A stretch of DNA of 64,000 bases from the NCBI GenBank assembly GCA_036504595.1, contig DASXUX010000001.1, forward strand, positions 62,001-126,000, in the 5' to 3' direction. The notes under the pieces were generated by a model. That model worked only from the letters and a program-made list of their open reading frames with translations, made no database searches and had not been told where the DNA came from. Shown in pieces: positions 1 through 8,910 of this stretch. This stretch comes from DASXUX01 sp036504595 (GTDB taxonomy: Bacteria > Planctomycetota > SZUA-567 > H5-PLA8). Both the position numbers and the translations under genes were made by a program. Within the stretch, counting starts at the first letter, position 1, and each line of letters begins with the position of its first letter.

Positions 1-2
1 TC

Positions 3-125
3 TCGCCGTGCCTGACCTGCAGCGGCTGCGAGCAGCGCCTGAGCAACCGTCAGGATTGCACCGGCGACATTTTCCCCCGCTGCGGCGAGTGCCCCTGGGC
101 GCTCGGCCTGGTTCAGTGCCCTTGA
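3..125 (+). CDS. C-terminal end of a cysteine-rich protein (partial)
   Basis: An open frame enters the window and stops at TGA 123-125. Its 40 residues contain a CxxCxxC cluster, an isolated Cys, a CxxC and a final Cys close to the C-terminus, which suggests a metal-binding or iron-sulphur tail. The gene start lies outside the window, so no family can be named. The dense Cys pattern in only one frame is the sole argument that this is coding. Confidence 0.45.
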   Translation, partial: SPCLTCSGCEQRLSNRQDCTGDIFPRCGECPWALGLVQCP

Positions 126-159
126 TTCAGTAGTAGTTACTCTCTTTCTTCTGTGATCC

Positions 160-240
160 TCGGCGTCCTCCGCGTCCTCTGCGGTGAGCTTGTTTGGCAG
201 GCCTCAACTCTTCTCCGAATTTCCGATTTCGAATTTCGCG
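160..240. repeat. Short tandem repeat block
   Basis: This gap holds CGTCCTC-type repeats followed by AATTTCG-type repeats. The 28 bp at 164-191 recur exactly at 7392-7419, and similar heptamer families fill most gaps of the first 17 kb. I see no gene or clear promoter here. Confidence 0.7.
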
Positions 241-273
241 TCCAGAGACATGCGCGGTTAAAATGTCGGCTTC

Positions 274-2277
274 ATGTGCCCGAGCGACACGCCTCCCGCT
301 CCCACACCTGGCCACCGCCGCTGGCTCTGGCTGCTGGCCCTCTGCCCGCTGTTGATCTGGGGCTGCTGGCGAGCGCCTTTTCTCTCCTTCGACGATTCCA
401 CGTATCTTCGCGACAACGATCTGCTGCAACCCGGCGTCTCCTGGCTCGAATGCTGGCGCCTGCACCCCGGCGAATATTTCTATTATCCGCTCACACTTTT
501 GTCGTGGCGTCTCGACCGCCTGATCTGGCAGCCGCTTCTCAGTTCCTTCACGCCCGACGCCTGGGCCACCGGCATCCGCATCACCAACCTGCTTCTTCAC
601 GCCGCCGCCACGTGTTTTGTGTGGCTGATTCTCCGGCGCTTGAAAACCGGCCCCATCCTCACCGGCTTTGTCACCGCCGCCTTCGCCCTGCACCCAACCG
701 CTTGCGAATCCGTCTGCTGGGCCATCGAACGCAAAAACGTCCTCTCCGCCGCCCTCGCCCTCTGCGCCGTCTGGCTCTATATCAATGCTCAGGAGCGGCG
801 GGCGCCCTCGCCCGCCATTCCCGGCCGAGGGCGGCCGGGGCTCCTGCACACCCTCGCCCTCCTCTGTTACTCCGCCGCCCTGCTCTCCAAACCGTCAGCC
901 CTGGGCGTCTTGCCCATCATCATCCTGTGGGAAATCCTGAGCCCGACGAGCGGGACGGGGAGACGGGGGGACGGGGCGACAGGGGGAAACAGCCAGGCAC
1001 ACCCGAGCGTCGCTAGCGGCTTAGCACTCAGCACTCAGCACTCACCACTTCCATCCAACCCGCAATCGGAGCCGGGCCAAGAGCCAAGAGCTAAGAGCCA
1101 AGAACCCCTTCGTTTCCTCTTCGCGGCCCTCTGGCTCATCCCGAGCGTCGCCATCGCCGTTATCACGCTCGAAACCCAACACGGCGCCGTCATGCCTCCG
1201 CCCGGCGGCTCGATCTTCACCGCGCTACTCACCGACGTCGTGATCCTCTGGCGTTACGTCGAGAACTTCCTCTTCCCCGTCAACCTGAGCGCCTACTACG
1301 GCCTCGCGCCGGTCACCAGTCTCGCCGACCCGCGCCTGTGGGCCTGCGGCGCCGGCTTGGCCCTTGTCGTGAGCGGCACAATTCTCATCGCCGAAAACTC
1401 CGCCCGCCGCCTGGTCATCTTCGGCTGGCTGTGGTTTGTCGGAGCCCTCGGCACGAATCTGAATCTCGTCGGCATCAACGACCTGATGCACGACCGCTTC
1501 GTCTATCTCTCCGCCCCCGGCTTCTGGCTGGCGATCGGTCTGGCGATTCAAGGCGCCGTGAGGCGCATGCCCTCGCTGGCAGCTCTGCGCCCCCAAGTCG
1601 CCACCGCCGCCGTGCTGCTGCTCGCGGTGGCCTGGAGCGCCGCCAGCCTCCAGCGCAGCTATCTCTTCGCCGACTCGCTCTATCTGTTTGACGACGCCGC
1701 AAAGAAAGAACCCACGTCCGCCTACGCCCGCATCTTCTTCGCCGGCGCTTTGAAGAACAAAGGTCTTACGAAAGACAAGCCCGAAGCCAACCGTCTGCTC
1801 GATCGCTGCTTCGACGAACTCACTGCCGGCCTCGCCGCGCCTGACTTCGACCGCTACCGCCACAAATGCGCCGCGTACGTCGATCTTGCGTACATTTACT
1901 ATTGCCGCGGCCAGCACGAGAAAGCCGCGTTCTATGCGAAGGCCGCGCTTGGCCCGTTCCCGCGCCTGACCTACTCCCCCGCCGACCGCAGCAAAGCTTG
2001 GCAAATACTTGGCTTGATCGACTTCGATCGCGGCACGTTCGTTGACGCAGTCAGCGCGATCGACTCATTCGACAGGGCAGTGACCCTGGCCCCGTCGCGC
2101 ACGCCGCTGTACATTAACCTCGCAAAGGCGTGGCTTAGCTTTAAGAAATGCAGCGCCGGGAACACGCAGTACGTTCAATGGGCCGATGCCGAAGCCCGCA
2201 AGGCTCTCTCTCACGTCAAGCCCGGCTCGCCCGAATACGCCGCCGCGCAAGAACTGCTCAAGGAGCTCGGGCCCTGA
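274..2277 (+). CDS. TMTC-like multi-pass membrane protein with C-terminal TPR region
   Basis: This 667-residue protein starts with a hydrophobic helix and has many further membrane segments up to about residue 450. It carries the HP...ESV.W..ERKN signature in its first third (around residues 134-150), typical of TMTC-like glycosyltransferase/TPR proteins of bacteria. The last 200 residues are helical and TPR-like. The family is related to protein O-mannosyltransferases, but the acceptor here is unknown. Residues about 225-277 do not look like protein sequence: they are translated short repeats (GGGGAGAC, CTCAGCA and AGAGCCA units) inserted in frame. The stop overlaps the ATG of a paralogue by one base, so the two are probably co-translated. 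Confidence 0.85.
   Translation: MCPSDTPPAPTPGHRRWLWLLALCPLLIWGCWRAPFLSFDDSTYLRDNDLLQPGVSWLECWRLHPGEYFYYPLTLLSWRLDRLIWQPLLSSFTPDAWATGIRITNLLLHAAATCFVWLILRRLKTGPILTGFVTAAFALHPTACESVCWAIERKNVLSAALALCAVWLYINAQERRAPSPAIPGRGRPGLLHTLALLCYSAALLSKPSALGVLPIIILWEILSPTSGTGRRGDGATGGNSQAHPSVASGLALSTQHSPLPSNPQSEPGQEPRAKSQEPLRFLFAALWLIPSVAIAVITLETQHGAVMPPPGGSIFTALLTDVVILWRYVENFLFPVNLSAYYGLAPVTSLADPRLWACGAGLALVVSGTILIAENSARRLVIFGWLWFVGALGTNLNLVGINDLMHDRFVYLSAPGFWLAIGLAIQGAVRRMPSLAALRPQVATAAVLLLAVAWSAASLQRSYLFADSLYLFDDAAKKEPTSAYARIFFAGALKNKGLTKDKPEANRLLDRCFDELTAGLAAPDFDRYRHKCAAYVDLAYIYYCRGQHEKAAFYAKAALGPFPRLTYSPADRSKAWQILGLIDFDRGTFVDAVSAIDSFDRAVTLAPSRTPLYINLAKAWLSFKKCSAGNTQYVQWADAEARKALSHVKPGSPEYAAAQELLKELGP
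946..1108. repeat. Repeat block inserted inside a coding gene
   Basis: Three repeat families follow one another inside the first TMTC-like gene: G-rich GGGGAGACGGGG units, CTCAGCA units and AGAGCCA units. They add about 50 low-complexity residues to a loop without breaking the frame. The same units occur between genes elsewhere (9865-9889, 14807-14845, 16038-16078). Confidence 0.8.
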
Positions 2278-4271
2278 TGCCTTCCGCCGAATCAGCCACT
2301 CCTGCCACGCAGTCAGCGGAAAGCGGCCGCCCCGGTTCCCCTCTCCCCCGCGAGGGAGAGGGGTTAGGGGTGAGGGGGACCATCCGTCCATTCTGGCAAG
2401 GTCTCTCCATCGTCGCCGTCGCCTTCGCTCTGATTGTCGGCTGCTGGAACGCGCCCTTCACGACCTACGACGATTCCATGCACGTCTTCGCCAACGAACA
2501 CCTCTCCGACAGCATCACGCAAATCCTCACCCCGCGCAGTGTCTCGACCTACTTTCCGGTGACCGAACTCAGCTACAGCCTCGATCGCGCACTCTTCGCC
2601 AACACGCTCCCGCCAATTTTCGGCTCCTGGGCGCCCGGCGTGCGATTCATGACGCTGCTCTACCACATCGCCGCCGCGCTGCTGCTCTGGCGTTTCCTGC
2701 TGCTGCTCGGAGCCAGCGACAAGGCAGCCTGGTTTATCGCGCTCGCCTTTTCCGCGCACCCGCTCGCCTGCGAGACGGTCTGCTGGATCTCCGAACGCAA
2801 AAACGCCCTCGCCGCGCTCTTCGGCTTCGCCGCCCTCTGGGCCTACCTGCGCTTTGAACGCAACGCCTGGCGCATCCCCGCCACGCTCGCCCTCTACGCT
2901 CTCGCCCTTCTCAGCAAACCCAGCGCCCTCGGCCTGCTCCCTGTTTTCGTTCTGATCGAACTCTTCAACGGCCTCAAGCCTCAAGCCCAAAGCCCAAAGC
3001 CCAAAGCCCAAAGTCTTCTGTTCTCCGCCCTGCGCATCCTTCCCCTCGCCGTGCTTTCGTGGATCACCATTCAAGTCAACTTAGCCGGTCACGCCGTGAC
3101 CATCGTCCCGCCGCCCGGCGGCAGCCTCTATACCGCGCTGCTCACCGATCTGGAAATCCTCTGGCGCTATTGCGTGAACATTCTCGCGCCGTTCAACTTG
3201 AGCGCCGCGTACTGCATCGTCCCGATCACGTCGCTCACCGACCCGCGCGCCATCAAGTACGGCCTGCTTCTCTCCGCGCTCATCGCCACGACGACCTACT
3301 TCGCCCGCAGCCGCCGCGTTGCTCTCTTCGGCTGGCTCTGGTTTTTCGGCGCCTTAGGCCCCAGCCTGAATCTGATCGCCATCCCCCACGCCATGCAAGA
3401 CCGCTACGTCTATTTGAGCCTCCCGGGCTTGCTGCTGGTGTTGGTCGAATTCGTCGCCGGCCTACAATCCAAAATCGCCGTTGCCGTTCTCCCCTCCCCA
3501 TCGAGGGGAGGGGCCGGGGGAGGGGTTTGCGCTGAAAGCGCAACCGTTCAATCCGCAATCCGCAATCCGCAATCCGCAATGACGTTCCTCCTCCCCGCCT
3601 GCTTCTTGGCCATGCTCATCGGCCTCTCGATCGTCCGCAGCGGCGTCTGGGCTGGCACGTATCAGATCTTCAAGGATGCCGTTGACAAGGAGCCGCACTC
3701 GATCTTCGCGCACTACGGCTTGGGCAACGCCTATTCGCAAGTATGGCAGGTGCTGGACAAGAAAAGCGAGACCGCTCAGGCGAACGAGTACCGCCGCAAA
3801 CAGGTCCGCGAGTGGCAACGGGGTATCGACGATTGCCCTGACATTTATCGCTTCGTGATCTATCAGGAGATGGCTCTGGCCGTCGGCAACGACTTTCATT
3901 ATCGCGGCGACGACACCAAAGCCGAACACTACTGGCGCATCGCCGCGTACCGCTCGCCCGAAGCCATGGATAACAGCGACGCCCGCGGCGATGCCGTCCG
4001 CAGTCTGGCCGAACTGCGCCTGACTCAACATCGCCCCGCTGAAGCGTTCGAACGGATTCGCGAAGCGCTGTCCTTGCACCCGGATGAGGCCGCGCGCGTG
4101 GTGCGAGCGCGCATTGTTGCCGCCCTGCTCAAAGCCGGCTCATTGACCGGCGACTTCGCCGCCCGCCTGAAAGCCGAGTCTCTCGCCGATCTGCAATCCG
4201 TGCCGCAAAGTTCCCCGCGCTACAAACAGGCGCAGGAAACAATCGAGCGCCTATCGGCCACGCCGCCATGA
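2277..4271 (+). CDS. TMTC-like multi-pass membrane protein, paralogue of the preceding gene
   Basis: I place the start at ATG 2277, which overlaps the TGA of the upstream gene, rather than at an upstream in-frame codon lying inside that gene. The 664-residue product shares the multi-helix membrane region, the HP..CETVCWISERKN motif, the PPPGGSLYTALLTD stretch and the TPR-like C-terminus with its neighbour, so the pair is a tandem duplication. Three blocks are translated repeats: residues about 22-36 (GGGAGAGGGG palindrome), 235-248 (AAGCCCA units) and 404-434 (a second palindrome plus CAATCCG units). It is probably a membrane glycosyltransferase or a protein acting on surface polymers; no substrate can be read from the sequence. 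Confidence 0.85.
   Translation: MPSAESATPATQSAESGRPGSPLPREGEGLGVRGTIRPFWQGLSIVAVAFALIVGCWNAPFTTYDDSMHVFANEHLSDSITQILTPRSVSTYFPVTELSYSLDRALFANTLPPIFGSWAPGVRFMTLLYHIAAALLLWRFLLLLGASDKAAWFIALAFSAHPLACETVCWISERKNALAALFGFAALWAYLRFERNAWRIPATLALYALALLSKPSALGLLPVFVLIELFNGLKPQAQSPKPKAQSLLFSALRILPLAVLSWITIQVNLAGHAVTIVPPPGGSLYTALLTDLEILWRYCVNILAPFNLSAAYCIVPITSLTDPRAIKYGLLLSALIATTTYFARSRRVALFGWLWFFGALGPSLNLIAIPHAMQDRYVYLSLPGLLLVLVEFVAGLQSKIAVAVLPSPSRGGAGGGVCAESATVQSAIRNPQSAMTFLLPACFLAMLIGLSIVRSGVWAGTYQIFKDAVDKEPHSIFAHYGLGNAYSQVWQVLDKKSETAQANEYRRKQVREWQRGIDDCPDIYRFVIYQEMALAVGNDFHYRGDDTKAEHYWRIAAYRSPEAMDNSDARGDAVRSLAELRLTQHRPAEAFERIREALSLHPDEAARVVRARIVAALLKAGSLTGDFAARLKAESLADLQSVPQSSPRYKQAQETIERLSATPP
2338..2363. 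repeat. REP-like palindrome inside a gene
   Basis: Ten-base arms CCCCTCTCCC and GGGAGAGGGG flank a 6-base loop, followed by a G-rich tail. The hairpin is translated near the N-terminus of the second TMTC-like protein. Similar GAGGGAGAGGGG palindromes are dispersed in many environmental genomes. Confidence 0.7.
2981..3022. repeat. AAGCCCA heptamer array inside a gene
   Basis: Four to five consecutive AAGCCCA heptamers lie in frame within the second TMTC-like gene. Each three units add exactly seven residues, so such arrays can vary in length and stay in frame only in steps of 21 bases. Confidence 0.75.
3489..3580. repeat. Palindrome plus CAATCCG heptamer array inside a gene
   Basis: Nine-base arms CCCCTCCCC and GGGGAGGGG (3491-3513) precede a G-rich tail and four CAATCCG units (3549-3580). 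All are translated in the second TMTC-like protein between two membrane segments. The CAATCCG family recurs at 8868-8910. Confidence 0.75.
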
Positions 4272-4610
4272 TCGCAGCGCCGTTCGTAGCCGCGGAGCGG
4301 CGGCACACGGGTAGCTCACGGCGTAAGCCATTACTTTTCACACAAGCTCGTCCCGTCAGGGACGCCGTGAAAAGCCCAGCACTGAAGTGCACTTCAGTGC
4401 TGGGCTACGATCATTTGGTCCCTACGGGACAAACGAACGGGGAGCTTGCGAACACGTGTGTAGAAACTAATGGCGTAAGCCGTTGGGGGTCAGCGTCATC
4501 GAACTCGGGGAGCCCCGGACGGGGCGACAGAACACTTCAAAACTCACGATGCTGCGGTCGCGCAACAAACGCTGCGCAGCCCGAATGCAGTTCAACCCTG
4601 AACCCTGCCG
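4272..4610. repeat. Intergenic repeat region with a 34-bp perfect palindrome
   Basis: I see no credible gene here. The region contains a perfect palindrome at 4373-4406 (arm AGCCCAGCACTGAAGTG), flanked by short inverted TCCCGTCAGGGACG and GTCCCTACGGGAC motifs, and by GGCGTAAGCC-type repeats on both sides. The composition is that of a dispersed REP-type element. Confidence 0.6.
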
Positions 4611-4829
4611 TTACACCGAGAGTCGCAGCCGCCCGATCACGATATGCGTCTCGCTGCAAGTCACAGCCGAACATGCCATCGGCTTCGGCGCGGCCTTGGG
4701 CGCAACCTTCGGCTTTGCTTTCATCGCTGCTTTGGCGGGGGCTTTCTTCGCGGCCTTCTTGACAATCTTCTTCGCCGCCTTCACCGGCTTCTTCGCCTTC
4801 GGCGCAACTTTCTTCTTCGACTTTGCCAT
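4611..4829 (-). CDS. Small Lys/Ala-rich, histone H1-like basic protein
   Basis: The first 50 of 72 residues consist almost only of Lys, Ala, Pro and Val in KKAAKK/PKAAPK steps, like bacterial histone H1-like or AlgP-type tails that bind DNA. The last 20 residues are ordinary and contain two cysteines. A GGGGAGGAA ribosome site lies seven bases before the ATG, which makes this a real gene despite its low complexity. A role in nucleoid organisation is inferred from composition only. Confidence 0.65.
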   Translation of the reverse strand: MAKSKKKVAPKAKKPVKAAKKIVKKAAKKAPAKAAMKAKPKVAPKAAPKPMACSAVTCSETHIVIGRLRLSV

Positions 4830-4924
4830 AATTTCCTCCCCATGCTCTGCGGAAATTTCGCTGCGTGAATGAGTTCTTAGATGTAGTCATTCATCAAATC
4901 AAGACAAAAATGTCGTTGGTGGTC

Positions 4925-5030
4925 TTGTGTCTGATGAACAGAAAGCCAAAGCACCAGCCGACCAGACCACCAGACACCAGGCCACCAGACCACCCATTTT
5001 TAGTTTTGAATTTTGAACTTTGAACTTACA
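4925..5030. repeat. ACCAGAC and TTTGAAC heptamer arrays
   Basis: Several CCAGACCACCAGAC units are followed by TTTTGAA/TTTGAAC units, ending only about 10 bases before the chosen start of the kinase gene. Because the repeats stay open in the kinase frame, the true start is best placed after them. Confidence 0.7.
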
Positions 5031-5039
5031 TTGTTCCCC

Positions 5040-7319
5040 GTGAGCGACCCTACGCAGCCCGCACCCGAACCGACGGAAATAAGCCCCACGCGCGTCAGCG
5101 GGCCTGCCGCTCAACCGCCGCTCTTCAAATCCTCTGTGCCGCTTCAGGATCTTTCGGGCGACGCGCTGCTGGCCAGTGTTTCGCGCACCAGCTACGCCGG
5201 CCAAAACGTGCCAACCCTCGGCGGCATCCCCTTGCTCGCCAAACTCGGCCAGGGCGGCATGGGCGCCGTGTATCTTGGCGTAAAGCAAATGCTGCAGCAG
5301 GAAGTCGCCGTCAAGGTGCTGCCGCTTCACCTCGCTCAAGAACAGCCCCAACTGGTCGAACGCTTTCTGCGCGAAGCCCGCATCGCCGCGCGCGTGCAGT
5401 CGCCGTGCCTGGTGCGCGTCACCGACGTCAGCCAGGAAGGCGGCCTGTTCTTCCTCATCATGGAATTCGTCGCCGGACTCTCCGCCGGTTCGCTGCTGAA
5501 AAAAACCGCCGCCGCCAGTCAAAAGATCGACGAAGCCTCCGCGCTGGACATCTGCATCGCCGCCACTCAGGGCCTTGCCGCCGCGCACGTCGAAGGCGTC
5601 ATCCATCGCGACATCAAGCCCGACAACATTCTCATTCCAAAAGCAAAAGCCAATGAAGCCCTGCTGTTCGACGCCGCCAAGCTCGCCGATCTCGGCCTCG
5701 CGCGCGACGAAACCCTCGGCCAGTCCCTCACCGGCGGCCAGCAGGCGCTCGGCACCCCCGGCTTCATGGCGCCCGAACAAGCCGTGGACGCCCGCAAGGC
5801 CGCCAAGCCCGCCGACGTGTTCAGCGTCGGCGCCACGCTCTACGCGCTGCTGGCCGGCCAATCGCCGTTCAAAGCCGAAAGTTCGATGGCCACGATCCTG
5901 CGGACGATTCAGGATCCCGCCAAGCCCATCCGCGACCTCCGCCCCGAAATCTCCATCGCAACCGCCGAACTGATCGAACGCTGCCTGCGCAAAGATCCGG
6001 CCGCTCGCTACGTGGACGCCTCCGCGCTGCTCCAGGGACTGAAGACCTGCCGCTCCGTCCTCGGCGGCCCGGATTCCGCCCAGTCCGAAGCGCTCCAGAC
6101 CATCGCCAACCTTCACACCGCCCGGGAAGTCGGCGCCGCCTACAACCCGACGCCCACTCCGGTGGCAGCGCCGGCCTCCGCGCCGGCCGGTCGAGTCTCC
6201 GGCGGTAGCACCGGCCGTTTCAAAGTCCTCATCGTCTTGCTGCTGGCCGCGTTGGGCGGTGCGGCCTTCTGGTATTGGAACACCACGCGCAGCCACGACA
6301 TCACCATCGGCGTGCTGAGCGGCCCGGAAAAAGAAAAATGGATGAAGTGGGCGGCCGCCGAGTTCGCCAAAGCGCCTGAAGGCCGCGGTATCCACATCAA
6401 CCTGCAATTCAAGCGAACAGAGGACGCGGAAAACGTGCTGCTGGAGGGCGAGAGAACGATCAATGCTTGGGCCGCCGCCAGCGATCTTCGCGAAAAGGAG
6501 TTCCTGGAAAAGTGGGAGACCAAATTCAAGCACCGCCCGATTGCCCATAAGCGCAGCATCGCCATGGTGCCGATGGTCTTTGTCGTCTGGCAGGACCGTT
6601 ACGAAGCTCTCACCCAGCGCTACAAGCAGATCACCTTCGACGCGATCGGTCAGGCGATGAAGGAGAAGAACGGCTGGGAAGGAATCGCTCAAAAGCCCGA
6701 CTGGGGCCCCTTCTTGTTCGGACAGTCAGACGGCGCTCGGTCCAACAGCGGGACCATGAGCCTGTTGCTGATGGCCTCCAATTTCGCGAAACAAGACAAG
6801 GGCCTGACCGAGGATCTGGTCAACGCTCCGCAGTTCCTGGCTTGGGCCGGCGATATCTGGTCGGCCACGCGCGTGGCAAACTCCTCGGAGGAGATGATGC
6901 GCGATATGATCATCTCCGGCCCGGCAAAATACGATATCGTCTTCACCTATGAAAGCCTGGCGATCCAGTTCCTGAAGGACGCCGAAGCCCGCTTGCAGCC
7001 GCTGAAGGTCGCCTATCCCCCCTGCAATATCTGGAATGAACACCCGTTTTACGTTTTGAACGCGCCGTGGTGCTCACTGGACCAGCAGCGTGCGGCCAAG
7101 GCCTTCCTTGATTTCCTGCTCACACCCGCCGCGCAGAAGCAGGCGCTGTTGCTCGGTTTCCGCCCCGCCACTGTGGATGTGCCCATCCTCGCCCCCGACA
7201 GTCCCTTCGTGCTCCAGGCCAAATCAGGCCTGAAAGCGGACGTGCCGGTCGTCTGCGAGCCGCCGAAACGCGAGGTCATCGAAGCCCTGATCGAAAATTG
7301 GAAGAACGCGCGGAAGTAA
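5040..7319 (+). CDS. Transmembrane Ser/Thr protein kinase with extracellular solute-binding domain
   Basis: The N-terminal PknB-type kinase shows the glycine loop GQGGMGAV (about residues 69-76), VAVKV with the ATP lysine, the catalytic HRDIKPDN (about 189-196), DLG in place of DFG, and GTPGFMAPEQ. A single membrane helix lies near residues 394-414. The remaining 340 residues resemble a periplasmic substrate-binding protein, starting DITIGVLSGPEKEKW. It therefore looks like a receptor kinase that senses a small ligand outside and phosphorylates proteins inside. GTG 5040 is preferred over upstream TTG codons that lie in a heptamer array. Confidence 0.88.
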   Translation: MSDPTQPAPEPTEISPTRVSGPAAQPPLFKSSVPLQDLSGDALLASVSRTSYAGQNVPTLGGIPLLAKLGQGGMGAVYLGVKQMLQQEVAVKVLPLHLAQEQPQLVERFLREARIAARVQSPCLVRVTDVSQEGGLFFLIMEFVAGLSAGSLLKKTAAASQKIDEASALDICIAATQGLAAAHVEGVIHRDIKPDNILIPKAKANEALLFDAAKLADLGLARDETLGQSLTGGQQALGTPGFMAPEQAVDARKAAKPADVFSVGATLYALLAGQSPFKAESSMATILRTIQDPAKPIRDLRPEISIATAELIERCLRKDPAARYVDASALLQGLKTCRSVLGGPDSAQSEALQTIANLHTAREVGAAYNPTPTPVAAPASAPAGRVSGGSTGRFKVLIVLLLAALGGAAFWYWNTTRSHDITIGVLSGPEKEKWMKWAAAEFAKAPEGRGIHINLQFKRTEDAENVLLEGERTINAWAAASDLREKEFLEKWETKFKHRPIAHKRSIAMVPMVFVVWQDRYEALTQRYKQITFDAIGQAMKEKNGWEGIAQKPDWGPFLFGQSDGARSNSGTMSLLLMASNFAKQDKGLTEDLVNAPQFLAWAGDIWSATRVANSSEEMMRDMIISGPAKYDIVFTYESLAIQFLKDAEARLQPLKVAYPPCNIWNEHPFYVLNAPWCSLDQQRAAKAFLDFLLTPAAQKQALLLGFRPATVDVPILAPDSPFVLQAKSGLKADVPVVCEPPKREVIEALIENWKNARK

Positions 7320-7421
7320 GGGTTCAGGGTTCAGGGTTCAGTGAAGGCCTTTATACTCCTTGGCCCCTGAAGCCTGGACTCTATACCCTGCCGTCCTCCG
7401 CGTCCTCTGCGGTGAGCTTCT
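7320..7421. repeat. GGGTTCA heptamers and CGTCCTC repeat between converging genes
   Basis: Three GGGTTCA units follow the kinase stop directly. A 28-bp copy of the CGTCCTC repeat (7392-7419) ends next to the stop of the fucosidase gene. The block separates two convergent genes; I see no clear intrinsic terminator. Confidence 0.7.
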
Positions 7422-8825
7422 CTAGCGCCCCAGCTTGAACTCAAACACAAACGCTTCTTTGCACGGCGGATTTTCGATCACGCTTCGCGGCACCTGAATG
7501 CTGAACCCGTCTCCTTCCTCGCTCCACTCCAAAGCATCCCTCGCGCCGAGCAACTTCACCTTTGACCCCGCCTTGGGCTTGATCCCGGCGACCACCACTT
7601 TCTCCGGCAACGTTTCCTTCCCTTCTTCACACAGGTAGATCGCGTACGCCGTGTCGCCCTTGCGCGTGAAGCACACTCGCCCCGACTTGTACGGCGCAAT
7701 CGCTCGCGTCTCGTAAATCGCCTTGCTGTTCACCTTCATCCAATCGCCGATTGCCTTCAGCCGTTCCAGAGACGCCGGCGGAAGCTGGCCGTCCGCATCC
7801 GGCCCGATGTTCAGAATTAGATTCCCGCCCTTCGCGACCACATCGACCAGCAAGTGAATGAGCTGCCGCGGCGACTTGTACTTGTCCCCGGGCTTGTACG
7901 ACCACTGATCGCCCATCGTGATGCAGCTTTCCCACACGAACGGCTGCGGCTTGTCCGGCACTTCCTGCTCCGGCGTGCGGTAGTTCTCGTGCTTGCCGCC
8001 CACCGTTCGATCCACGATCAGCAAATCCTTCTGGTACCCGCGAGCCATCTCGGCAATGCGATCCATCTGAATGTCCTGCTCCGGCGGCCGCACCTGTCCG
8101 GCGTCCAGCCACAGGACATCCACCCTGCCGTAGCCGCTCATCAGTTCCTTGATCTGCGCGTAAACGAAATCGACGAACGGCTTCCACTTCTCCGGGTTCT
8201 TGAGCGTGTCGTAGTTCGGATTGCGCGTCTTCGCCGGAGCGTCCGGGCTCCAATACGCCGGATGATGCCAGTCCGACTTCGAATAGTACGCCGCGATCCC
8301 AAAGCCTTCCTCGCGGAACGTATCGAAGAGCACCTTCGCCACATCGGGTTGCGCCGTTTTGCTGTACGGACAATCCGGATGCGTGATGCGATAGTCCGTC
8401 TGCTTCGTGTCGTACATGCAGAAGCCGTCGTGATGCTTGGTCGTGAAGCAGAAGTACTTCATCCCCGCATACTTCGCCGCTTCCGCCCATTTCTTCGGCT
8501 CGAATTTCTTCGGATCGAACGTCTTGTTCAGAGCCCGGTAATCCCGCTTGAAGCGCTCCATGTCTTTCCCGCGCTCAACCCAGCAAGGCAGGTCGTCCGG
8601 CCGAGCCCACTTGTCTTCTTCAATGAGCGGCCACGATTCGATGCACCCCCACTGGCTGTAAATCCCCCAATGCACGAAGAACCCGAACTTCAAATCCTGA
8701 AACCACTCCAGCCGCCGCTCAATCCGCTTCTCCAGTTCCTGCTCGGTCATGCTTTTCTCCGCTCCCGCCAACGCGCCCACAGCGGCCACAACTAACGTGC
8801 AGACGATCTTGGTGTGATTTCGCAT
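7422..8825 (-). CDS. Alpha-L-fucosidase, GH29 family, secreted
   Basis: The 467-residue product starts with a signal peptide (KIVCTLVVAAVGALAGA). It continues with WFQDLKFGFFVHWGIYS, YAGMKYFCFTTKHHDGFCMYD and VDVLWLDAGQ, all hallmark GH29 blocks; the Asp of WLD is the expected nucleophile. GH29 enzymes remove alpha-linked fucose by a retaining mechanism. With export, it would act on algal, mucin or plant fucosylated glycans outside the cytoplasm. Length is normal for the family. Confidence 0.92.
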   Translation of the reverse strand: MRNHTKIVCTLVVAAVGALAGAEKSMTEQELEKRIERRLEWFQDLKFGFFVHWGIYSQWGCIESWPLIEEDKWARPDDLPCWVERGKDMERFKRDYRALNKTFDPKKFEPKKWAEAAKYAGMKYFCFTTKHHDGFCMYDTKQTDYRITHPDCPYSKTAQPDVAKVLFDTFREEGFGIAAYYSKSDWHHPAYWSPDAPAKTRNPNYDTLKNPEKWKPFVDFVYAQIKELMSGYGRVDVLWLDAGQVRPPEQDIQMDRIAEMARGYQKDLLIVDRTVGGKHENYRTPEQEVPDKPQPFVWESCITMGDQWSYKPGDKYKSPRQLIHLLVDVVAKGGNLILNIGPDADGQLPPASLERLKAIGDWMKVNSKAIYETRAIAPYKSGRVCFTRKGDTAYAIYLCEEGKETLPEKVVVAGIKPKAGSKVKLLGARDALEWSEEGDGFSIQVPRSVIENPPCKEAFVFEFKLGR

Positions 8826-8867
8826 GAGCGCACACTATCGCGCGGCGCAGCACGAGACAAGGCCGTT

Positions 8868-8910
8868 GCTGTTGCCATTCAATCCGCATTCCGCAATCCG
8901 CATTCCGCAA
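8868..8910. repeat. CAATCCG / CATTCCG heptamer array
   Basis: Five or more CAATCCG and CATTCCG units fill most of the gap upstream of the fucosidase gene and run up to the stop of the next leftward gene. It is the same family as in 3549-3580. Confidence 0.75.

Noticed and set aside
4899..6692. 597-codon open frame antisense to the kinase gene
   Set aside because: It mirrors the GC-rich codon structure of the kinase, which has all kinase motifs in the other strand; the antisense protein is Gly/Ala/Arg-rich without motifs.
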